A stretch of DNA of 64,000 nucleotides from an uncultured Acidimicrobiales bacterium. Lineage in GTDB: Bacteria > Actinomycetota > Acidimicrobiia > Acidimicrobiales > SHLQ01. This document shows, piece after piece, positions 32,894-41,800 of this stretch. Each line of letters opens with the position of its first letter. Position 1 is the stretch's first letter. The translations under genes were made by a program, and so were the position numbers. The stretch is taken from positions 62,001-126,000 of the forward strand of contig CALHTF010000035.1 of assembly GCA_938038815.1 (NCBI GenBank), read 5' to 3'. The notes under the pieces are model-generated. The model was not told the DNA's origin and ran no database searches. It saw only the letters and a list, made by a program, of their open reading frames with translations.

Positions 32894-35800
32894 ATGGACG
32901 GCCTCCACGAACCAACATCTATTGCTCCAAACGTTCTGTCGACTCCTGACAGTTCGGTAGAGATCGAGCGCGATCCGCTGACCGGCGATGTTCTCGCCGT
33001 ACACGGCGATATCGAATCGTTGCTCGGCGTGAGCGCAGCCGATCTCACCGAGCCCGGCGCACTGCTCGAACTCGTGCACCAAAGCGACCGCGACCGAATG
33101 GCACCCGCCGTATCGGACACCGACACCCTTACCTATCGGGTGAAGAACAACACCGGTCGACATGTGTGGATCTCCGAGAAGCTCCGCGATGCCAGCACCG
33201 CAAACCCGGGCGCCGTCGTTAGCGAACTCCGCAATGTCGACGCCAAGATCACCGCAGTTCGGCTCGCCGAGGCTCTCGACCGCTTTACCGATGCGGTTGT
33301 GATCTTCGAACTCGCCGAGACGCCGGGGACCCTCACCGTTGTTGCGTGCAACGATGCAGGCGCCGAACTGGTGGCGCCCGCCGGCGAACAGGTAACCGTT
33401 GGCCAGATCCCCGAACTCGCAGGCGAAGACGGCGACTTTGTCGACCTCTTGTCCGGAGTCATTACCGACCAAGAACCGTTTGCCTTCATCGTGTCGGGCG
33501 GCGAAAACGTCGCCGCGTCGACCCTCACCGCCGAATGCCTCGACGCCCACACCGGCCTAGTGCTGCTCCGCCAGTACACCTCCCCCATAACCGAATCGGC
33601 CTTCGATGGGGTCGTCGAGGCAACCGACCCAGAGCCGACAGCCGTCGACGAGTCCGATCGGTCCGCCGTGAGCTTCTTCACCGATCTACAGCGTGAAGCC
33701 ACCACGGGCGGCGAGCCGCTCGAACTCATGATGTCGCACCTTGGATTGAGCTCGATCAGCGAATGGGAGCTCTCGCTCGAGGCCGGTACCGCCACCCTTA
33801 CCTCCGCCGCCCCCGAGACCGACCTGCCCGATACGCTCGACCTCTCGGGCGCTGCCATCCACCGACTGGAACACATGTCGGGTACCGCAAGCCGTCCCGA
33901 TCCAGCGGTCGTTGCGGTGCAACGTCGCCTCGACGCTCCCGACGGCATTGCCGTCGCTCGGTTGGCCAGCACCGACGAAACCGAACCGACGAAAATCGTC
34001 GTCGCCATCCGCACCGCCGCTTGGTCCGACATCGACCTCGACCAGTTCGAGTTCGCTACGACGCTGCTCACCCACCAGGCCACTGAGACCCAATCTTTGG
34101 AAGATGACGAGACCGGTGCCGCCCGAGCGGGCGAAGTTGCCCAGGCCACCGAGGAAGCAGCGAACGCTCAGGCCACAGCTGCCGAACTCGCCGAGCTACT
34201 CGACCGCGAACGGTTCATTGGTTCGGTCACTCGTACGCTGCTCGCCGCCACCACCGAAACCCTGAGCTCGCAGGTGATGCAGCTCACCAACATCTTGCGC
34301 GACCGCTTCGATGTCGAACACGTGGAGCTTTGGCAGTTCGACGAGCGCGACGATGCAACCCACTGTGCCGACCGCTGGTCCGAGCTCACGATCGAGTCCC
34401 CATCGTGGATTCACGTGTCGCCCCAACAGTCCGACGAGTCGTGTGGCGCCGTGCGCTTCGTGTCGTCGACCTCGACATGGACCACCGACGAACTGCTTGC
34501 CCTCGATGCGGTCGGCGAGTTGGTGTGGTCGGTCTGCGAACGAGTCGAAGCTGGCCGACAGTTCACCAGTGCGTTCGAGCATGCGCCGGTCGCCGTCGTT
34601 ATCTGCACCACCGACGGCACCATCGCTGAATGGAACGACCGGTATCTCGACCTGGTCGGATACGACGCCACCGGCCACTCCGGTTCGCTTCGTGGTGTTT
34701 CGTTTGCCCGATTCGCAACGATCGACGGTCGGGCACAACTCGCCGAGCTAACCGACGCCGCATCGAACCCGGATTCGACCGACGAAGAATGCACTGCCGA
34801 CGTACCGTTCCGCCGCACCGACGAATCGGTTGCTTGGGGTCGGGTACATATGGCCCAGGCAAAGTCGGCCGCCAGCGAAGACATCTTCATCGCCCACATC
34901 GAAGACGTCAGCGACACGATGATGCGCCAGCGGGCGCTCGAGTATCAGGTTGGCCACGACGACCTCACACTGCTCGCGACCCGCCAACGACTCACCCAAG
35001 CGCTGGCCGACACGTGCGCCAACCCCGACGCCGTCGCTACCTTGTTGCTGATCGACCTCGACCGCTTCGAGAACATTCGCGACCGTTACGGCCGCGACCA
35101 GGCCGACCAGGTTTTGCGGGTAGTCGCCGACCGACTCCGCACATTGGTTCGGCCCGAGGACCTCGTGGCCCGTACGGGCCCGGCCGAGTTCGCGATTCTG
35201 CTCAGCGGCGACGAAAGCGATGCCTCGGCCCTCGCAACCCGTCTGTTGTCGAACATCGCCGACCCGGTGCTGGTTCGCCATACCGAGATCCTGACGACGG
35301 CCAACATCGGAATCGCGGCGATCGCCGAGGCCGACCAAACCACCACTGTGTTGCGTAAAGCCGACAACGCGCTCGACGCCGCCAAGGGCGCCGGGCGGCT
35401 GGCTTCGGCAACCTTCGATACCGCGTTGCACGAACAACTGCTCCGCGACGAACGCCTCGAGGCCGACCTCGGCGATGCGATCGGGTCGGGCGCCATAACG
35501 ATGCACTACCAACCCGAAGTCACGCTTCGCACCGGCGAACTTCAAGGCTTTGAGGCCCTGGCCCGCTGGGACCACCCCGAGTTCGGCATGCTCGAAAGCA
35601 CCGAATTTGTCGCCCACGCCGACCGAATCGGTGTCATTCGCGACATCGACGACCTGGCGGTCGACACCGCCGCAACCCAGATGGCCCTTTGGCAGCGCCA
35701 GTTCCCCGACCGGGTTCGCAACGTGCGGGTCAACGTCTCGGGAACCTCGATTCGAAGCCAGAGTTTCATCGACCGGCTCAAGAAGGTGCTCACCGAACAC

Positions 35801-36244
35801 GAGATCACCCCATCGAGCTTCTGGATCGAAGTCTCCGAGGACGAACTACTCGGCAACGGCGAGCCGCCGCTCGACCAGTTGGCCGCCATCAAAGATATTG
35901 GTTGCAAGATTCTGATCGACGACTTTGGTCATGGCCTCAGTTCGTTCTCGATGCTGCGCCGCATGCCGGTCGATGCGCTAAAGATCGAACCAGCGCTCAT
36001 CCGTTCGCTGGGTCTCGACCCCGATGCGGGAACGATTGTGTCGGCCACCATCCAGCTGTCGCGAACCCTTGATCTCGAATGTGTGGCCGAAGGTATCGAA
36101 ACCCACGCCCAAGCCACCGAGCTCATCGAACTTGGCTGCCAATGGGGTCACGGCCACCTATTCAGTCCGGCACTGCCGGCCGCCGAATTCTCGACCGTCA
36201 TCACCGAAGGACGGGTCGAAGCGTTCGACCGACACGACGGCTAA
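32894..36244 (+). CDS. PAS-GAF-PAS-GGDEF(degenerate)-EAL signalling protein
   Basis: 1116 residues, cytoplasmic. A PAS-like domain (residues ~15-115), a weaker sensory region, a GAF-like domain (~435-545) and a second PAS (FTSAFEHAPVAVVICTTDGTIAEWN, ~555-680) precede GGDEF and EAL. The cyclase motif reads TGPAEF near 762 instead of GGDEF, so diguanylate synthesis should be lost. The EAL domain keeps FEALARW (~887), NVSG, EVSE, IDDFG, LKIE and AEGIET, but has H in place of the glutamine of the QGY motif (WGHGHLFS). The most likely activity is sensor-controlled c-di-GMP hydrolysis, with the GGDEF as a GTP-sensing or structural module. Confidence 0.85.
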   Translation: MDGLHEPTSIAPNVLSTPDSSVEIERDPLTGDVLAVHGDIESLLGVSAADLTEPGALLELVHQSDRDRMAPAVSDTDTLTYRVKNNTGRHVWISEKLRDASTANPGAVVSELRNVDAKITAVRLAEALDRFTDAVVIFELAETPGTLTVVACNDAGAELVAPAGEQVTVGQIPELAGEDGDFVDLLSGVITDQEPFAFIVSGGENVAASTLTAECLDAHTGLVLLRQYTSPITESAFDGVVEATDPEPTAVDESDRSAVSFFTDLQREATTGGEPLELMMSHLGLSSISEWELSLEAGTATLTSAAPETDLPDTLDLSGAAIHRLEHMSGTASRPDPAVVAVQRRLDAPDGIAVARLASTDETEPTKIVVAIRTAAWSDIDLDQFEFATTLLTHQATETQSLEDDETGAARAGEVAQATEEAANAQATAAELAELLDRERFIGSVTRTLLAATTETLSSQVMQLTNILRDRFDVEHVELWQFDERDDATHCADRWSELTIESPSWIHVSPQQSDESCGAVRFVSSTSTWTTDELLALDAVGELVWSVCERVEAGRQFTSAFEHAPVAVVICTTDGTIAEWNDRYLDLVGYDATGHSGSLRGVSFARFATIDGRAQLAELTDAASNPDSTDEECTADVPFRRTDESVAWGRVHMAQAKSAASEDIFIAHIEDVSDTMMRQRALEYQVGHDDLTLLATRQRLTQALADTCANPDAVATLLLIDLDRFENIRDRYGRDQADQVLRVVADRLRTLVRPEDLVARTGPAEFAILLSGDESDASALATRLLSNIADPVLVRHTEILTTANIGIAAIAEADQTTTVLRKADNALDAAKGAGRLASATFDTALHEQLLRDERLEADLGDAIGSGAITMHYQPEVTLRTGELQGFEALARWDHPEFGMLESTEFVAHADRIGVIRDIDDLAVDTAATQMALWQRQFPDRVRNVRVNVSGTSIRSQSFIDRLKKVLTEHEITPSSFWIEVSEDELLGNGEPPLDQLAAIKDIGCKILIDDFGHGLSSFSMLRRMPVDALKIEPALIRSLGLDPDAGTIVSATIQLSRTLDLECVAEGIETHAQATELIELGCQWGHGHLFSPALPAAEFSTVITEGRVEAFDRHDG

Positions 36245-36277
36245 CCCACACCGATTTGCGCCTCACCGCTCGCCACG

Positions 36278-36283
36278 TAGGGT
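36278..36283 (+). promoter_or_regulatory. -10 element (TAGGGT) of serB, leaderless
   Basis: TAGGGT lies 7 nt before the GTG at 36291. Confidence 0.5.
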
Positions 36284-36290
36284 TTGAGGG

Positions 36291-37520
36291 GTGACCCAGC
36301 CCGCGGCGGACCAACCCGAATCCGATCTTTCGGCTCCGGTCGAACGGCCCGAAACCTTGCTGGTTCAGGTCACCGGCACCGACCGGCCCGGCATCTCCGC
36401 TGGCTTGCTCGGGGTGCTCGACGACGTTGGCGCCGGGATCGACGACATGGAGCAGGTGGTCATTCGCGGCCGGTTGACCTTGGGCGCACTGGTGCGAATT
36501 CCCAAAGGTCGCGACGCGGTGAAGGAGCTTCTGCACTTCGCTTGGGAACGCCAGCTTCACATCGAGTTCGAGGTCGTCGAAGACGAACCGACTGCTCCGC
36601 AGCCGACCTTTGTGGTTACTGCGCTCGCACAATCGGTCGAACCGACCCACCTGCGGCGAGTGGTCGACGCGATCGCCAACGGCGGCGGAAACATCGATCG
36701 CATCAACCGTCTGTCGAAGTACCCGGTCGTCAGCTACGAGTTTGTCGTGGCGGGCGGCGATTTCGACAAGATCCGCCACGAGCTACTCTTCGCCGCGTCG
36801 GAGACCGCGATCGATGTGGCGATCCAACCCGTTGGACTGGGGCGTCGCGCCAAGCGGCTCGTGGTGCTCGATGTCGACTCAACGTTGGTGCAAGACGAAG
36901 TCATCGAATTGCTGGCCGCCGAAGCTGGAGTGCACCGCCAGGTCGCGGCGATAACCACCCGAGCGATGGAAGGGCACCTCGATTTCGAAGCGTCGCTACG
37001 CGAACGGGTTGCGCTGCTCGAGGGACTACCGGTCAGCGCCGCCGATGAAGCCTGGACCAAGCTGACCTACACGCCAGGCGCCCGAACCTTCATGCGGACC
37101 TTGAAGAAGCTCGGGTACACGACGGCGATCGTAAGCGGCGGCTTTTCGGTGTTCACCGACCGGATTCGCGACCAACTCGGGATCGACTACGCCGAAAGCA
37201 ACGTGCTCGAAGAAGTCGACGGTGTATTCACCGGGCGACTTCTTGGACCGGTCGTCGACCGGGGCAGCAAGGCAACGGCGTTGCGTCGCATCGCCGAGGC
37301 CGAAGGGGTACCGCTCGAACAAACCGTGGCGATCGGCGACGGCGCCAACGACCTCGACATGCTCGAACTCGCGGGGCTTGGCATTGCCTTTAACGCCAAG
37401 CCGGTGGTGCAAGCAGCAGCCGACACGTCGCTGAGTGTCCCCTACCTCGACGCCATCTTGTTCTTGTTGGGCATCAGCCGCGAAGAGGTAGAGGCCGCCG
37501 ACCTCACCAGCTCCGGCTAG
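36291..37520 (+). CDS. serB: Phosphoserine phosphatase SerB with N-terminal ACT domains
   Basis: 409 residues, about the size of mycobacterial SerB2. Two ACT-like domains occupy ~20-180 (LLVQVTGTDRPGISAGLLGVLDD; FVVTALAQSVEPTHLRRVVDAIA) and probably bind serine for feedback control. The HAD catalytic domain follows: LVVLDVDSTLVQDEVIELLA holds the nucleophile aspartate in DxDST, IVSGGFSVFTDRI is motif II and AIGDGANDLDML the metal-binding loop. It performs the last step of serine synthesis, O-phosphoserine to serine. Its stop shares a CTAG with the convergent LLM oxidoreductase. Confidence 0.93.
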   Translation: MTQPAADQPESDLSAPVERPETLLVQVTGTDRPGISAGLLGVLDDVGAGIDDMEQVVIRGRLTLGALVRIPKGRDAVKELLHFAWERQLHIEFEVVEDEPTAPQPTFVVTALAQSVEPTHLRRVVDAIANGGGNIDRINRLSKYPVVSYEFVVAGGDFDKIRHELLFAASETAIDVAIQPVGLGRRAKRLVVLDVDSTLVQDEVIELLAAEAGVHRQVAAITTRAMEGHLDFEASLRERVALLEGLPVSAADEAWTKLTYTPGARTFMRTLKKLGYTTAIVSGGFSVFTDRIRDQLGIDYAESNVLEEVDGVFTGRLLGPVVDRGSKATALRRIAEAEGVPLEQTVAIGDGANDLDMLELAGLGIAFNAKPVVQAAADTSLSVPYLDAILFLLGISREEVEAADLTSSG

Positions 37521-38497
37521 GCCTCACCGGTTAGCGCGGGTAGAACCTGGTCGCCGACCAGGTTCATACATTCCCAACCGGCATCGACCGGCATACCACC
37601 CACCAATGGGTGGAAGGTGATGGCCCCCGAGCTTCGCGCTTCGCCAACCGCGTCGGTGGGTGTCAGGACCTTGTAGATGCCCTCGGCCCGCAGTTCGTCA
37701 GGGCTGGTGGCCGCCGATTTCACCGCCGACTTGATGTCGGAGGTCTGCCAGCTGGCGTAGGTCTGCGCCTCGTGAAAGAAATGCTCGCCGAGCTCGGCCC
37801 ACGTTTTGTCCGGGTCGTCGGCCACGAACACGAGCGACTGGGTGGGGCTCGGCATCATGCAGAAACCTTGCGTGCCGTATTCGGTGCACTTCTCGTAGTA
37901 GTACGCCTCGAGTTCGGGCAGGTGCGCGGCGGGGAAAAGGGGCAGTCCGTGGCGGGCTGCCCGTCGGGCCGCGGGGCGGCTCGTGCCGCCGATCAGCACC
38001 ATCGGGTGTGGTTGGGTCGCCGGCTTGGGGCGGATCTGCACGGTTTCGCCGCGGAACTCAAACGGTTCGCCGGTCCACGCGGCAAGCACGGTTTCGAGAC
38101 ATTCGTCCATCAGTTTTCCGCGGCCCTCCCAATCCTTGTCGAGCAGCGCGTACTCGCTCGGGCGGTAACCGAGACCAAAGATGGTGGTGAGTCGCCCGCC
38201 GCTCACCAGGTCGAGCACGGCGATGTCCTCGGCGACCCGGATCGGTTCGTGCAACGGCAACAACAGGGCCGAGATCGACACCATCAGCCGCTGGGTTCGG
38301 GCAAAGATCATGCCCGCGTTGAGCAATGGCGTGGGCGACCAGCCGTTGGCCGCACCGTGGTGTTCTTCGAGCGAAATTCCGGCCAGCCCTCGTTCGTCGC
38401 CGAACGCTGCCATGTCGAGCATCGCCCGGTACCGGCTGCCCATGTCGCCATCGGTGGCTGGATCGACCATGTTGAATCGCACGTTTGTAAAGACCAT
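37517..38497 (-). CDS. LLM-class flavin-dependent oxidoreductase
   Basis: 326 residues from the ATG at 38497, which lies 6 nt after TACGTT; the frame runs open to 38914 through repeat sequence that is clearly non-coding. ERGLAGISLEEHHGAANGWSPTPLLNAGMIFARTQRLMVSISALLLPLHEPIRVAEDIAVLDLVSGGRLTTIFGLGYRPSEY is the luciferase-like TIM-barrel signature, and HPMVLIGGTSRPAARRAARHG the flavin-phosphate loop. Either FMN or F420 could be the cofactor. It stands alone, separated from lhr by a 308-bp gap full of palindromes. Confidence 0.87.
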   Translation of the reverse strand: MVFTNVRFNMVDPATDGDMGSRYRAMLDMAAFGDERGLAGISLEEHHGAANGWSPTPLLNAGMIFARTQRLMVSISALLLPLHEPIRVAEDIAVLDLVSGGRLTTIFGLGYRPSEYALLDKDWEGRGKLMDECLETVLAAWTGEPFEFRGETVQIRPKPATQPHPMVLIGGTSRPAARRAARHGLPLFPAAHLPELEAYYYEKCTEYGTQGFCMMPSPTQSLVFVADDPDKTWAELGEHFFHEAQTYASWQTSDIKSAVKSAATSPDELRAEGIYKVLTPTDAVGEARSSGAITFHPLVGGMPVDAGWECMNLVGDQVLPALTGEA

Positions 38498-38503
38498 GGC
38501 GCC

Positions 38504-38509
38504 AACGTA
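38504..38509 (-). promoter_or_regulatory. -10 element (TACGTT) of the LLM gene, leaderless
   Basis: TACGTT on the minus strand lies 6 nt before the ATG at 38497. Confidence 0.45.
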
Positions 38510-38594
38510 GTTGTCGGGTGTGGTTTGCTCCAGCTCACTTCTGAACGTTTCCGAGGGGCGCAACGGCGGGCGGAGGGGGCCGAAAACGTCGCAA

Positions 38595-38619
38595 GGAGCC
38601 GAACGAAATGTTCGGCTCC
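38595..38619. terminator. Perfect 10-bp hairpin between lhr and the LLM gene
   Basis: GGAGCCGAAC (38595-38604) pairs exactly with GTTCGGCTCC (38610-38619) across GAAAT. It lies downstream of lhr, so it may end that transcript, although no T tract follows. Confidence 0.45.
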
Positions 38620-38747
38620 CCGGGTTCCCGCGACGACACAACCCCACTTGCAAAGTTCTAGGCCTTTTGGCCTGATGCAGAGTGTGTCGACGCGTTCGCC
38701 CGATTCCTTGAGCAACTTTCTCCAAACCGCAACATTGACCCCAACTC

Positions 38748-38811
38748 TGTCCCCTGACTCTGTCCCCTGACTCAGAGTCACGGGACAATGTCCCCTGACT
38801 CTGAGTCAGGG
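38748..38811. repeat. REP-like cluster of TGTCCCCTGACTC units
   Basis: The 13-mer TGTCCCCTGACTC occurs at 38748-38760, 38761-38773 and 38789-38801, with one inverted copy carrying a single mismatch at 38775-38787. The second and inverted copies form a 27-bp hairpin, and CCCTGACTC/GAGTCAGGG (38793-38811) is a second perfect palindrome that reaches into the last codons and stop of lhr. Confidence 0.75.
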
Positions 38812-41800
38812 TTTTGTTTGAGGGAGGCCGTCGATGTAGGTGACCGTGTTGGTGCGGACCGCAGGGGTTCGGGGGCCGTCGAACAGCACGCCGGTGAGGT
38901 TGAGCGGGTCGCACGCCGACACGGTGACCTGGAGTCCACTGTGCTCGACCTCGCGCATCTTTCGCAGCTGGTTGGCGGCTCGAGGTAAGGCAAACTGCTC
39001 GCCGCTAAAGCCGGTAACGAAGCGACCGCCCTGGACCAACCCTCGGTCCTCGAGGCGCCGCAACGCCCACTGAATATCGCGCCAGCCAAGCCCAAGTCGC
39101 TCGTGAGCAACAACGTCGCGAAACACCACTCCCCACCGGTTCAGCAACTGTTCGGCCACCGCCTCAGCCAGTTCGTCGGGGTCGTGGTCGGGAAACTCGG
39201 TCGGCACCAACGCCCAGCGGCCGGCGGCTTCGCTGGGCGCCGGGGCACCTCGCCGAAGCCTGCTCATCGAGGTGCGGTTCGGGCGCCGGCGACGCGAGCC
39301 GTCCATCAATGAACGCAGCGCGCTAAATCCATCGGCGGTGACCAACCCGGCCGCTACCCCCTCCCAGAGAGCACGCTCGATATCGGACGGCAGACGACCA
39401 GTAGCGGCCGCCAGTTCGGTCAGGAACTGCGCGCCGTTACTCTCGAGCGACTCGACGACTTCGGCGAGCGCTCCAACCAGGGGTGCGGGGTCGGGTTTCG
39501 GACCAAACCGAACGCCGCGATGGGCAGCCAGCACCCACGGCAGGTCGGCTCGAAATACCAGGCTGATCGGCGTGGCCTTAGATGCCGATGCTCCGGCTTT
39601 GGCCGACGACGCCTTCGACCCCGCCCCCTTGCTCAACCGGAGCCAACCAAGATCGCCGCGATGACAAAGTTGGTCGAGCCAGCCGGGCGAGAACTCGTGC
39701 AACCGGCGACGCAAGATCTCGGTTTCCCACGCCGCAGCGGAAACTTCGGCCCCCTGCAACTGTTCGAGCACATCGAGCAGCCCGAAGGAACCGCGCAGTT
39801 GCGATCCCGGCGCAACGTGCTGCCACGACAACAAGAACCGCATGAAGTCCTGGGCCGAGGTGGGCTCGACCGCTTTGCGTCGCCGTTGCCGGCTGTAGGA
39901 GTGCATGCGGGCGAGGAGTCGGCGAGCGCACCACTGCGAGTCGTCGGGGCTCGCCGCGCCAACCAAGAAGTGCCCTCGCAGCACCACGCCTTGCTGTTCG
40001 AGCGCCAGCGCCGCCGCAGCGACCTGAGCCGCCGTCAGCGGCAACTGGTCGACCAACTGCGCTTCGGTGGTTGGACCCCGAACATCGAGATGACCCCGCA
40101 ACATCTCGACGGCGATTGCGGCGAGGCGAGCCTCGATCTCGGCGGTGGCCGGCGCAGCAGCAAACAACGCGTCGACCTCCGCGTGGTTCTCGGCGGCGAA
40201 CCATACCGGCGGGCCGGAGTCGAGAACCCGTTCGTGCGCCCGACCACGGGCAACCAGCGTGGCGAAGTACCCCCGCCACTTCGGGTCGCCAGCAAACACC
40301 ACGGTGTGGAGCAGCAGGTCGTGGAGTTCGTCGGCGCTTCGCACCTCGGGTGCGACCTCGGCGACGACTTGGTCGATCGCCCCTTGGTCGAGCTGGCCCA
40401 TCGTCGACGGGTCGGCGGGCAGACCCCGACGGATCGGCACGGCATTGGTGCGCCGATCGCCCGCTTCGGCTTCGTCGAGAAAGGCGTACGGCTTGGCGGT
40501 GAGGATCTCGTGCGACAGCGGCGATGCCTCGGTGGTGTCGCGACAATGCACGGCAACCTCGCCCGACTCGATCGACCGCAACAAGCTCTGCAAACCCGTG
40601 AGGTCGAGTCCTTCGTGCATCGTGTCGTAGACGGTTTGGCGCACGATGAGATGGTCGGGGATGTCGATCGGGCCGGTGATGTTCTCCTGACAAGCTGCGG
40701 CGCCTGGGAACAAGGCGGCCAAGAAGTCGTCGGCCTCCATACGTTGGATTGGGGGCGGGTTCTTCTTACCGCCCCGGAACCGCAGTACCAGCAGCGCCCG
40801 ATTGAGGTTCCAGCGCCATCGCGACTGAAACATCGGCGAGTCGAGCAATGCTTGACGCAACACCTCCTCGACGGTGTTGCTGTGCAGGAACTTCGGCACA
40901 TCTTCGACCGGGAAGCTGTGATGCGGGCCGAGCGAAATCACCAGGGCGTCGTCGGTGGCGGCGGCCTGCAGCTCAAAGTTGAAGCTGACACAGAACCGTT
41001 TGCGAAGCGCCAGCCCGAGCGCCCGGTTGACCCGAGCGCCATACAGCGAGTGCACCACCAACTGCATGCCGCCCGCCTGATCGAAGAACCGCTCGAACAC
41101 CAGGTCGACGAGGGTCGGCATGACACCAAGCACCGCTTGACCGGCGGCCAGATAGTCGACGATGAACCGGGCCGACGCCGGGTCGATGCCGGTGATTCCT
41201 GCCAACCAGTGCGCCGCCTGTTCGGGCCGACCCGCCAGCACCGACTCGGCCACCTTGGTCCGCAGGTTGGAGATCTCTTCGGACAACTCAAACGTTCGAG
41301 CCGGGGCCTCGCCCGCCCAAAAGGGCACCGACGGCGGCGCCCCGCCGGCATCGACCACCCGTACGACGCCGGCTTCGATCCGGCGTATCTGCCACGAGTG
41401 GGTGCCCAACAAAAAGATGTCGCCGGCCATCGACTCGACCGCCCACTCTTCGTTCACCGTGCCAATGAACGTGTCGTCGGGGGCAGCGAGAACGCGGAAG
41501 TCGCCGATCTCGGGGATGGCTCCGCCCGAGGTCAACGCCACCAACCGAGCCGCCTTGCGAGGCCGGAGTTCGCCGTTGATCGCGTCGTGGTGCAGCCAAG
41601 CGCCCCGGCGGCCCCGACCGGTGGTGACCCCGTTGCTCGCCAGGTCGACGCACTCGTCGAACAGCTCGCGGGTGAGGTTGCGAAACGGGCGGGCCCGGCG
41701 CACCAGATCGAAGAGTTCGTCGGTGGACCACTCTTGCGCCGCCACTTCGGCCACGATCTGCTGCACCAAAATATCGAGCGGCTGTTCGGGTTGGATGATG

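Larger units (their letters stand above)
38498..38805. other. 308-bp intergenic region rich in palindromes
   Basis: Between lhr and the LLM gene (both minus strand). It holds the LLM promoter (38504-38509), a 10-bp hairpin (38595-38619), a smaller one (AGGCC-tttt-GGCCT, 38660-38673) and a set of TGTCCCCTGACTC repeats (38748-38811). No coding potential is seen. Confidence 0.6.

Noticed and set aside
38498-38914. N-terminal extension of the LLM gene to 38914
   Set aside because: The extension crosses palindromic repeats and lhr codons and has no family similarity; the ATG at 38497 has a leaderless promoter.
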